A DNA stretch of 64,000 nt from Clostridia bacterium (GTDB lineage: Bacteria; Bacillota; Clostridia; Oscillospirales; CAG-272), in the NCBI GenBank assembly GCA_017540175.1, contig JAFYBN010000034.1, forward strand, positions 16,049 to 80,048, written 5' to 3'. Below are positions 51,595 to 58,567 of the stretch, one piece after another. The first letter of the stretch is position 1. Each line of letters opens with the position of its first letter. A model generated the notes under the pieces. It had not been told where the DNA came from, searched no databases, and worked only from the letters and a program-made list of their open reading frames with translations. The translations under genes and the position numbers were made by a program.

Positions 51595-52484
51595 TATCTC
51601 GTTTCCTCTTGCTTCACCCACCCGATCAGCTTTTCCATATCCCGGTACCGCGCCTTGTCGCTCGGCTCGCCGAAGAGGGCGAGCAGGTAATCCGCGTCTT
51701 CGCCCGCGTAACAGACGACGAGGGCGAAGGAGTCCGCGAGACTCCCGGTTTTGAGCCCTATGACCGCGGGATCGTAGTATTTCGATTCCGGATCGAGCAT
51801 TTTGTTCGTGTTCGTCCAGGTGTTCGTGTGCCCGCTCGCGTAGACGACTTCGTCGCTGTGCATGCCCGCGTATTTCATGATCAGCTCGTTTGCGGACGCC
51901 GCCTCGGCGATGATCGCCATATCGCCGAGGGTGCTGTGATTCTCCTCGCCCGCATAGCCGTCCGGAACCGTGAAGCGCGTGCCGGTGCAGCCGAGGTCTT
52001 CAGCACAGCGGTTCATCTCGTCGACAAAGCGGGCGACGGCGGCCTCCGGTCCCGCCGCGCCGTCCCCGAGAAGAGCGTATCCGCACGCGGCGGCGAGGGC
52101 ATAGGCGGCGTCGTCGCCGGAGGGAAGGAGCATCCCTTCGATCAGCATTTCGACCGTGAGCGTGTGGTGGGGACGGACGAACGCCGAGGACGCGCCGGAC
52201 GGCGGGAAGTAAACCTCGTCGCCTGGCGTGACGAGCGTATCCGGGGGGAGAATGCCCAGCGCGGCGAGCGCCGTGACGAGCTTCGTGACGCTCGCGGGAA
52301 GCACCGTGTCGTCCGGGGAAAAGCCGAAAAACTCCCGCTCTGCCCGCTCGCCGCCGTCCGAGAGTCGCACGGCAAACGCGCGCGCGCCCCGGCTGAAGCG
52401 GGGCGTCCCGTCCCTGGAGCATCCGGAGGCGGAGAGGGAGACGAGCAGCAGGAGAATGAGCAGAGAAGAGAAGAACCGTTTCAT
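51594..52484 (-). CDS. S11-family D-alanyl-D-alanine carboxypeptidase-like lipoprotein
   Basis: A 296-residue penicillin-binding-type peptidase. The signal peptide KRFFSSLLILLLLVSLS ends in the lipobox ASGC. Active-site motifs: SVTK (nucleophile Ser and Lys), SGDD in place of the usual SGN, and KTGS. The altered second motif keeps Ser but has Asp instead of Asn at the third position, so activity should be checked. No C-terminal membrane anchor is needed because of the lipid anchor. The start at 52484 has CGAGGTC upstream and lies behind a promoter. Second D-Ala carboxypeptidase type in the window, after the VanY-like enzyme. Confidence 0.85.
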   Translation of the reverse strand: MKRFFSSLLILLLLVSLSASGCSRDGTPRFSRGARAFAVRLSDGGERAEREFFGFSPDDTVLPASVTKLVTALAALGILPPDTLVTPGDEVYFPPSGASSAFVRPHHTLTVEMLIEGMLLPSGDDAAYALAAACGYALLGDGAAGPEAAVARFVDEMNRCAEDLGCTGTRFTVPDGYAGEENHSTLGDMAIIAEAASANELIMKYAGMHSDEVVYASGHTNTWTNTNKMLDPESKYYDPAVIGLKTGSLADSFALVVCYAGEDADYLLALFGEPSDKARYRDMEKLIGWVKQEETR

Positions 52485-52518
52485 CGTGACCTCGAAAATA
52501 AAAATGCGGTGCGGTATC

Positions 52519-52547
52519 ATCATACCACACCGCGGGGAAAAAAGCAA
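52519..52547 (-). promoter_or_regulatory. Sigma-A promoter of the S11 carboxypeptidase gene
   Basis: On the minus strand TTGCTT (52542-52547), 17 bases, TATGAT (52519-52524). Spacer and -10 are almost the same as in the comEC promoter. Confidence 0.7.
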
Positions 52548-52565
52548 ATGAAGATTTGATGAAAA

Positions 52566-53849
52566 TCAGATCGCTGCGAGTGCGGATGCGATGTCCTCGA
52601 TCAGGTCGGCCTTGTTCTCGAGCCCGCAGGACATCCGGACAAGCCCCGCCGGCACACCCGCCGCTTGGAGCTGTTCCTCGGTCATCTGCCGGTGCGTGGA
52701 GGTCGCGGGATTGAGACAGCAGGTGCGCGCGTCGGCGACGTGGGTCTCGATCGCGGCGAGACGCAGCTTCGACATGAAGACCTCCGCCGCGGGACGCCCG
52801 CCCTTGATTTCAAAGGAAACGACGCCGCAGGAGCCGTTAGGAAGATATTTCTCGGCGAGCGCGTGGTAGGGATCGCCCGGCAGACCGCAGTAGTGGACCG
52901 CTTCCACCTTCGGGTGGGAAGCGAGGAATTCTGCGATCGCCTGTCCGTTTTCGCAGTGCCGCGCCATCCGGACGTGCAGGCTTTCCAGCCCGAGGTTCAG
53001 ATAGTACGCGCTCTGCGGGGACTGCGTGCAGCCGAAGTCGCGCATGAGCTGCGCCGTGCATTTCGTGATGAACGCGCCGCCCTGCCCGAATTTCTCGGCG
53101 TAGGTGATGCCGTGATAGCTCTCGTCCGGCGTGGTGAGCCCGGGGAATTTGTCAGCGTGCGCCATCCAGTCGAAATTCCCCGAATCCACGATCGCGCCGC
53201 CGACGGCGGAGCCGTGCCCGTCCATGTATTTCGTCGTGGAGTGCGTCACGATGTCCGCGCCCCATTCGATGGGACGGCAGCCGACGGGCGTGGCGAAGGT
53301 GTTGTCGACGATCAGCGGGACGCCGTGCCGGTGCGCCGCCGCGGCGAAGCGCTCGATGTCGAGCACCGTCAGCGCCGGGTTGGCGATGGTCTCGCCGAAT
53401 ACCGCCTTCGTCTCGGGCCGGAACGCCGCCTCGAGCTCCTCGTCCGTGCAGTCGGGAGACACGAAGGTCGCCGTGATGCCCATCCTCGCCATGGTGACGG
53501 CGATGAGGTTGAACGTGCCGCCGTAGATCGACGAGGAGGAGACGATGTGGTCGCCGCATGAGCAGATGTTGAAGAGGGCGAAGAAGCTCGCTGCCTGACC
53601 GGAGGAGGTCAGCATGCCCGCCGTGCCGCCCTCGAGCTCGCAGATCTTCGCCGCCACCATGTCGCAGGTGGGGTTCTGAAGACGGGAATAGAAATAGCCG
53701 CTCGCCTCGAGGTCGAAGAGCTTGCCCATCGCCTCGCTGGTTTCATATTTGAAGGTCGTGGACTGAATGATCGGGATCTGGCGCGGCTCCCCGTTTTTCG
53801 GAGTGTAGCCGCCCTGTACGCAGACGGTGTCCTTGCGGTATGCGCTCAT
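52566..53849 (-). CDS. metY: O-acetylhomoserine sulfhydrylase (MetY-type)
   Basis: A 427-residue PLP enzyme of the Cys/Met-metabolism family. DTVCVQGGYTPKNGEPRQIP and PIIQSTTFKYE are the typical N-terminus; PLIVDNTFATP and the PLP-lysine motif THSTTKYMDGHG near residue 210 follow; the C-terminus has THVADARTCCLNPATSTHRQ and VRMSCGLEN. The length (about 430) and the THVADARTC segment fit O-acetylhomoserine sulfhydrylases more than cystathionine synthases. It makes homocysteine from O-acetylhomoserine and sulfide. No SAM riboswitch is seen upstream. Confidence 0.92.
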   Translation of the reverse strand: MSAYRKDTVCVQGGYTPKNGEPRQIPIIQSTTFKYETSEAMGKLFDLEASGYFYSRLQNPTCDMVAAKICELEGGTAGMLTSSGQAASFFALFNICSCGDHIVSSSSIYGGTFNLIAVTMARMGITATFVSPDCTDEELEAAFRPETKAVFGETIANPALTVLDIERFAAAAHRHGVPLIVDNTFATPVGCRPIEWGADIVTHSTTKYMDGHGSAVGGAIVDSGNFDWMAHADKFPGLTTPDESYHGITYAEKFGQGGAFITKCTAQLMRDFGCTQSPQSAYYLNLGLESLHVRMARHCENGQAIAEFLASHPKVEAVHYCGLPGDPYHALAEKYLPNGSCGVVSFEIKGGRPAAEVFMSKLRLAAIETHVADARTCCLNPATSTHRQMTEEQLQAAGVPAGLVRMSCGLENKADLIEDIASALAAI

Positions 53850-53902
53850 GATAGGTCTTCTTCCTTTCTGATTGTTGTTTGATTCTGATTGTCGGCCGGC
53901 GT

Positions 53903-53946
53903 TGACGGCTGATGTCTGACGGTTCCGATTGATGTCTGACGGCTGA
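53903..53946. repeat. Short direct repeats between asnA and metY
   Basis: GATGTCTGACGG at 53911-53922 and 53931-53942 (20-base period), with TGACGGCTGA at 53903 and 53937. Probably slippage-derived sequence. Confidence 0.6.
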
Positions 53947-53962
53947 CGTGATCCCGCCAGTC

Positions 53963-54964
53963 TCAGAGGAGCTTGATGCCGGCGGCCTTTGCCTTGGTCA
54001 AAGTCTCCTCGTCCCAGACGGAGACCTGAACCTCGCCGATGTGCGCGGTCTGCATGATCAGCATGCAGAGCCGGGACTGCCCGATGCCGCCGCCGATGGT
54101 GAGGGGCAGCTCGTCGTTCAGAAGCATCCGGTGGAAGGGCAGGGAAGCGCGCTCCTCGCAGCCCGCGAGGGCGAGCTGGCGGCGGAGGGCCTCGGCGTCG
54201 ACGCGGATGCCCATGGACGAGATCTCAAATGCCGTGCCGAGCAGGTCGTTCCAGATCAGGATGTCCCCGTTCAGGGTCCAGTCGTCATAGTCCGGCGCGC
54301 GTCCGTCGTGGGGCTTCCCGCTTTTCAGCTTTCCGCCGATCTGCATGAGGAAGGTCGTCGGATGCTCGCGGACGTAGGCGTCCTCGCGCTCCTTCGGCGT
54401 GAGGGAAGGATAAAGGTCCTCGAGCTCCTGCGCGGTGACGAAGGAGACCTCCGGGTGAATGATGCATTCGAGCTTGGGGAATTCGTACCGGAGGGCGTTG
54501 TTCGTTGCGACGACCGCCGCGACGATCTTCTTCACCGTGGCGCGGAGGTAGTCCTCGTTGCGCATGCTCCGGTCGATGACCTTTTCCCAGTCCCATTGAT
54601 CCACGTAAATCGAATGGAGGTTGTCGAGCTCTTCGTCGCGCCGGATGGCGTTCATGTCGGTGTAAAGCCCTTTTCCGACGTAGAAATCATAGTTCTTTAA
54701 GGCGAGGCGCTTCCACTTCGCGAGGGAATGCACGACCTCGGCGTTCTTTCCGACGGCGGGGATGTCGAAGCCCACCGGGCGCTCCACGCCATTCAGATTG
54801 TCGTTCAGACCGGAATCCTCCCGCACGAAAAGGGGAGCGGAGACGCGGCGCAGGTTCAGCTCGATCGCGAGATTCATCTGGAAATTGCGCTTGATCGCGT
54901 CGATGGCGAGCTGGGTCTCGTAGACGGAAAGACGGGGCTTGTAGTTCTCGGGAATGCGGATCAT
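53963..54964 (-). CDS. asnA: Aspartate--ammonia ligase
   Basis: A 333-residue class-II tRNA-synthetase-like enzyme that makes asparagine from aspartate, ammonia and ATP. Signatures: QLAIDAIKRNFQMNLAIELN, VSAPLFVREDSGLNDNLNG, ERPVGFDIP, YVDQWDWEKVI and the end GGGIGQSRLCMLIMQTAHIG with the conserved arginine. Length equals that of E. coli AsnA (330). AAAGGAAG precedes the start. It uses free ammonia, which fits an anaerobe with plentiful ammonium. Confidence 0.96.
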   Translation of the reverse strand: MIRIPENYKPRLSVYETQLAIDAIKRNFQMNLAIELNLRRVSAPLFVREDSGLNDNLNGVERPVGFDIPAVGKNAEVVHSLAKWKRLALKNYDFYVGKGLYTDMNAIRRDEELDNLHSIYVDQWDWEKVIDRSMRNEDYLRATVKKIVAAVVATNNALRYEFPKLECIIHPEVSFVTAQELEDLYPSLTPKEREDAYVREHPTTFLMQIGGKLKSGKPHDGRAPDYDDWTLNGDILIWNDLLGTAFEISSMGIRVDAEALRRQLALAGCEERASLPFHRMLLNDELPLTIGGGIGQSRLCMLIMQTAHIGEVQVSVWDEETLTKAKAAGIKLL

Positions 54965-54983
54965 ATTCTGCTTCCTTTCGGAT

Positions 54984-55002
54984 GGTATGACTTGGTATGA
55001 CT
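54984..55002. repeat. Short tandem repeat upstream of asnA
   Basis: GGTATGACT occurs twice (54984-54992, 54994-55002). Similar short repeats stand before metY and the response regulator gene. Confidence 0.55.
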
Positions 55003-55028
55003 GTTGTTGGTTGGCTAGGGGCGCGCTC

Positions 55029-56267
55029 TCAGAGGGCGTCCCGGATCAGGTCTTCCGGCTTCTCTGCGGGGGGCATCATGCCGTCGGTCCGGCGGGTGAA
55101 TACCGTCCCGAGCTCTGCGTGGCGGGAGAAAAAGCCGCCGTTTTTCAGATAGAAGCCGCCGTCCTCGCGCACACCTCCGTCGTAATCCATGCGCCAGGCC
55201 CTCTTCGCGGTGTTGTCGCCGCTCAGAAGGATCCTCTCCGGCGCGATCCATTTCCCCTCCGTCGTGTACGCCCACGCGTTCGAGAAGATCGCCTGCCGCG
55301 GCTGCCAGCCGTTTTTGTCGTAGAAGTTTTCGAGGAAGGAATGGGGAAACGCGAACCACGAAGATGTTTCCGGGCGCAGGAAGGAGGCGACGAGCCCGAA
55401 TTTGCCGGTGTCGTCGAAGCAGTAGTAGGCGGTGAACGCCGTTCTGCCCTCGCCGTCCGGCCGGATGCGCACGAGGAATTTCTGCTTTACGCCCGTTTTC
55501 CACGGATGGACGATATAGCTCTGCCCGCCGGATCCCTCGCCGCCGAACACGCCGACGTGGGTCCTCTCCCCTTTCGCGAGGCAGACGACGCGCCGGTTCT
55601 CGGGGATCTCGGCTGGGTTGTCGGTTTCGTGGGGGCTCCACACGGAAAAGAGGATCTTGCGCACGTCGGGACCGTTCGTCTGCATGCCGAAATAGCCGCC
55701 GCGGAAACCGATCGCCATGGCGTAGGTGCCGAGCGGATCGAAGCCCTCCGGCACGACGGCCTCGTTGTAAAACCACTCCACGTCGCCCATGTTCCGGATG
55801 TCGTAGGAGCCGTGCACGCTCGGACCGCGCCTCGTCCAGTAATAATTCTCGCGCTCCGTCACGGGGACGTAGCTCTCCGCGTTGTCCTCCGGCATGCCGC
55901 CGAGGATGAGCTCGGTCGGCGAGGCGAAGAGATTGCCCTCCCGTTCGACGCCGGTCAGCTCGAAGCGCGCGTACCCGCTCCAGACGGCGGTAAAACGCCC
56001 GACGAAGACCTCCTCGGCGCCCTTTTCGATGCGGACAAGGCGGGAATCGGAGCCGAAGCTCAGCCGCACGACGGCGGGAGCGGGCTGGGGCAGCATCCTC
56101 AGCGACACGTCGAACGACGCGGGCGCGCGGAGCCGCACGTAGATCCCGAAAACGGAGGAGGGGTCGTGCCAGTTCGTGATGCCGCCCGCGGTGACCGCGC
56201 CGCCCGCCGACGGGGTTTCGAGGAACGCGTTTCCGCCGAGGGGAACGCGGATCGGACTCGCTGTCAT
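55029..56267 (-). CDS. DUF3472 domain protein, probable carbohydrate-active
   Basis: A 412-residue protein without signal peptide. Residues 1-115 are a beta-sandwich-like region (NWHDPSSVFGIYVRLRAPAS, then SFGSDSRLVRIEKGAEE) similar to modules found in front of DUF3472. The rest has the DUF3472 pattern: AIGFRGGYFGMQTNGPDVRK, ILFSVWSPHET, GEGSGGQSYIVHPWKTGVK and FSNAWAYTTEGKWI. DUF3472 proteins occur with polysaccharide-degrading enzymes, but the reaction is unknown. AAAGGAAC precedes the start at 56267, and a sigma-A promoter lies just upstream. Confidence 0.82.
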   Translation of the reverse strand: MTASPIRVPLGGNAFLETPSAGGAVTAGGITNWHDPSSVFGIYVRLRAPASFDVSLRMLPQPAPAVVRLSFGSDSRLVRIEKGAEEVFVGRFTAVWSGYARFELTGVEREGNLFASPTELILGGMPEDNAESYVPVTERENYYWTRRGPSVHGSYDIRNMGDVEWFYNEAVVPEGFDPLGTYAMAIGFRGGYFGMQTNGPDVRKILFSVWSPHETDNPAEIPENRRVVCLAKGERTHVGVFGGEGSGGQSYIVHPWKTGVKQKFLVRIRPDGEGRTAFTAYYCFDDTGKFGLVASFLRPETSSWFAFPHSFLENFYDKNGWQPRQAIFSNAWAYTTEGKWIAPERILLSGDNTAKRAWRMDYDGGVREDGGFYLKNGGFFSRHAELGTVFTRRTDGMMPPAEKPEDLIRDAL

Positions 56268-56301
56268 GGCCAGTTCCTTTCGAGGGGGAAGACTTTCGTT
56301 T

Positions 56302-56330
56302 ATTTTAGCATTTTTGCGCCGTTCTGTCAA
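56302..56330 (-). promoter_or_regulatory. Sigma-A promoter of the DUF3472 gene
   Basis: On the minus strand TTGACA (56325-56330), 17 bases, TAAAAT (56302-56307). Confidence 0.78.
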
Positions 56331-56505
56331 GCGGTTTGGCACATTTGCGCGCCGCCGCGGCCCGTTGTCCGATGCCGGGAGGGAGTAGGGTAGGACATCG
56401 GTTTGGCATTACCATACGGAGATCGTCAAAAGTCGACAAGACGGGACGGTTTTCGGCAGGAAAACCTGTCGGAAACAAGAATTTTGAAAAAGTTCGAAAA
56501 AGGTA
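56331..56505. other. Divergent regulatory gap
   Basis: Holds two copies of CGGTTTGGCA (about 56332 and 56399), a TGTCC/GGACA with CCGATG/CATCGG stem (about 56369-56401), and a TCGGCAGG/CCTGTCGG hairpin (about 56455-56472). None is assigned; one could be a BlaI-type operator, although no clear TACAnnTGTA site is seen. Confidence 0.4.
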
Positions 56506-56534
56506 TTGAATTTTGTAGTAAGAAGGAGTATAAT
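56506..56534 (+). promoter_or_regulatory. Sigma-A promoter of the blaI-blaR1-type pair
   Basis: TTGAAT (56506-56511), 17 bases, TATAAT (56529-56534). Confidence 0.75.
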
Positions 56535-56584
56535 GATACAGTAATTCAACATCGGCGCACCGCGCTTGAAAAGGAGTCAAGAAC

Positions 56585-56989
56585 ATGGAAGAAAAGAAGT
56601 TCATCAAGCTGCCGGCGAGCGAGCTTGAAATCATGCAGGCGATCTGGAATCTTGCCGAGGACGGCGAGAGATACATCACGGCGAGCCTCGTGATGAAGAG
56701 ATGCCCCGCCCTCAACCGTCTGAAACTGACCACCGTGCTCACGCTGATCAACAGACTGCAGGTCAAAGGATTCATCAAGACCGACAAGGTCGGCCGTTCC
56801 AACTGCTATACCCCCATCGTGGACAGCGCGGATTACCGTCAGTTCGCGTACGGCGATTTCGTTGAGAAGGTCTACCGCAGCAACCGTCTGGATCTCTTCT
56901 CCGCCCTCGTGACCGACGAAGCGCTCACGAAGGATGAGCTCAAGCAGATCAAGGAACTGATCGAGAAGACCGAAGCCGCGAAGAAATAA
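56585..56989 (+). CDS. BlaI/MecI/CopY-family transcriptional repressor
   Basis: A 134-residue winged-helix repressor. LPASELEIMQAIWNL is the family N-terminus, followed by the recognition segment LKLTTVLTLINRLQVKGFIKTDKVGRSNCYTPIV and a dimerisation helix. In beta-lactam-sensing systems such repressors are cleaved after the partner BlaR1 protease is activated; the usual cleavage-site Asn-Phe is not identified with certainty. AAGGAG precedes the start. The metalloprotease gene follows after 46 bases. Confidence 0.93.
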   Translation: MEEKKFIKLPASELEIMQAIWNLAEDGERYITASLVMKRCPALNRLKLTTVLTLINRLQVKGFIKTDKVGRSNCYTPIVDSADYRQFAYGDFVEKVYRSNRLDLFSALVTDEALTKDELKQIKELIEKTEAAKK

Positions 56990-57035
56990 GCAACGAATTT
57001 CTGCTCGTCAAGAGCGCCCGGAAGGAGCCGCAGTC

Positions 57036-58418
57036 ATGGGAAACAGAATCTGGTTTCTGTTTTTTGCGATTGCGGCTCTTTCCCTATGCTTCTCGGTCGG
57101 CGCGCGGCTCTGTCTGCGCGTCCGCGTGAAAAAGAACGTCGCCGTCCGCGCGGTCGTGTGGATCCTCCTGTTCGTTTTCACGATCGTCCCGATTTTTCTG
57201 CCGTGCCGCCTCTTCTCCCTGCGGTTCTATACCGATTCGTCCGGCACCGCCCGGACGGAGGTGCGGATCGCGGGCGCTGAGGAGCCCGCGCGTGAGTTCA
57301 CGCTGACGCGGCAGGCGAAGAAAGCCCTCGAAACCTTCGTGCTCCTGGTGCTCACGCTGTGGTTCGTCGCGCTGGCCGCCTCGCTGTCATTCGGAATATC
57401 AAACTACTGGAACACCCTCCGCTTTCTGACGAAAAACTCCGCGAACTGCCGCGATCCCCGCGTCCTCGCGCTCTTCGCCGCAGCGAAGAAAAAGGCGGGC
57501 GTACACCGTCCGACTGCCCTCAGAGTCATGCATCCCGAACTGCACGTCTCTCCCTGTACGGCGGGAACGTGGTCGCCCTCCGTCTTCATCGGCGGGGATT
57601 ATCTGAAGGACTATTCCGACGAGCGGCTCACGCTGATTTTCATGCACGAGCTGACCCATGTGAAGCATAGCGACGGCTGGCTGCGGCTCTTCACCCTGCT
57701 CGCGACCTCGTTCCACGCACTGCTCCCCGTTTCGTCAAGGGTGCGCGCGGCGGTCAGCGAGGACACGGAATACCTGTGCGACCGGACTGTTCTCAGGCGG
57801 ATGGGTGAGGAGACCCGCGGGGAATACGTCGCCGTCATCCTCGACATCGCCGAGCGCAACGTGACGGGGGACTTTTCCGCCTACGACCTCTTTTCCCCGG
57901 CATCCTCCCGCGCGGGAGAGGTGCTTCTCGAGCGGTACGAACGAATGCGCCGCCCTCCGGCAAGCGGCGCGAAGGCGGGCATGGCAGGAGCCGTCCTTCT
58001 GGCGCTGGGGCTCAATCTGCTGTTGTTTGCCCTGCTCCGCGCGGAGAACCCGGACAATCTGCGCGTCGATTTTCACAACCCCATGCTTTGCGACGCGCTG
58101 ACGCGCTATTTCTCGCTCGACGACCCGCGCGAACTCACCGAAGCACATCTCGTCGAGGTCTGGCGCATCGATTTCCGGCGCGAATCCGCCGAGCCCGGCA
58201 AGCCGCCCGCGGCGCTGTGCGACTGCGTGATCAACGAGGAGCGCGGCGAAGGCGACTGCTCGGATGTCCGCTATCCGGTCGGCGAAGACGGGCTTCTCGA
58301 TCTTTCGGACCTCGCGCTGTTTTCGAATCTGCGCACCCTCGTGATGGACGGGGGACTGAGACCGGAGAAGGAGGATTACAACCCGGAGGGAAAAATCGCG
58401 GTCATTCTCAGAGACTGA
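57036..58418 (+). CDS. M56-family BlaR1-type membrane metalloprotease
   Basis: A 460-residue protein with three N-terminal transmembrane helices, the gluzincin motif HELTH (204-208) in a cytosolic domain, and a fourth helix at about 315-335. The C-terminal 120 residues lie outside but do not contain the SxxK/KTG motifs of the penicillin-binding sensor domain of true BlaR1, so it senses something other than beta-lactam acylation. It should cleave the BlaI-type repressor encoded just upstream. GAAGGAG precedes the start. Confidence 0.9.
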   Translation: MGNRIWFLFFAIAALSLCFSVGARLCLRVRVKKNVAVRAVVWILLFVFTIVPIFLPCRLFSLRFYTDSSGTARTEVRIAGAEEPAREFTLTRQAKKALETFVLLVLTLWFVALAASLSFGISNYWNTLRFLTKNSANCRDPRVLALFAAAKKKAGVHRPTALRVMHPELHVSPCTAGTWSPSVFIGGDYLKDYSDERLTLIFMHELTHVKHSDGWLRLFTLLATSFHALLPVSSRVRAAVSEDTEYLCDRTVLRRMGEETRGEYVAVILDIAERNVTGDFSAYDLFSPASSRAGEVLLERYERMRRPPASGAKAGMAGAVLLALGLNLLLFALLRAENPDNLRVDFHNPMLCDALTRYFSLDDPRELTEAHLVEVWRIDFRRESAEPGKPPAALCDCVINEERGEGDCSDVRYPVGEDGLLDLSDLALFSNLRTLVMDGGLRPEKEDYNPEGKIAVILRD

Positions 58419-58449
58419 ACGGTACGGCCTCGCTGTGCCGTTTTTCTTT
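58418..58449 (+). terminator. Intrinsic terminator after the blaR1-type gene
   Basis: ACGGC (58424-58428) pairs with GCCGT (58437-58441), followed by TTTTCTTTATTT. The stem is short. Confidence 0.55.
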
Positions 58450-58507
58450 ATTTCCGAAACCATCTGTAAACAATTTGCGTCAGCGGAGATAATTTCCCGC
58501 AACGGTG

Positions 58508-58536
58508 TTGAAAATCCCCGTTGTTTCATGTATAAT
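58508..58536 (+). promoter_or_regulatory. Sigma-A promoter of the glycopolymer operon
   Basis: TTGAAA (58508-58513), 17 bases, TATAAT (58531-58536), followed by AAAGGAGG and the GTG start. Confidence 0.8.
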
Positions 58537-58567
58537 ACTAAAAATATACCCGAAAGGAGGCGGCACG

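Noticed and set aside
53850-53962. SAM or T-box riboswitch upstream of metY
   Set aside because: The gap is only 113 bases, made of short repeats, and shows none of the conserved cores.
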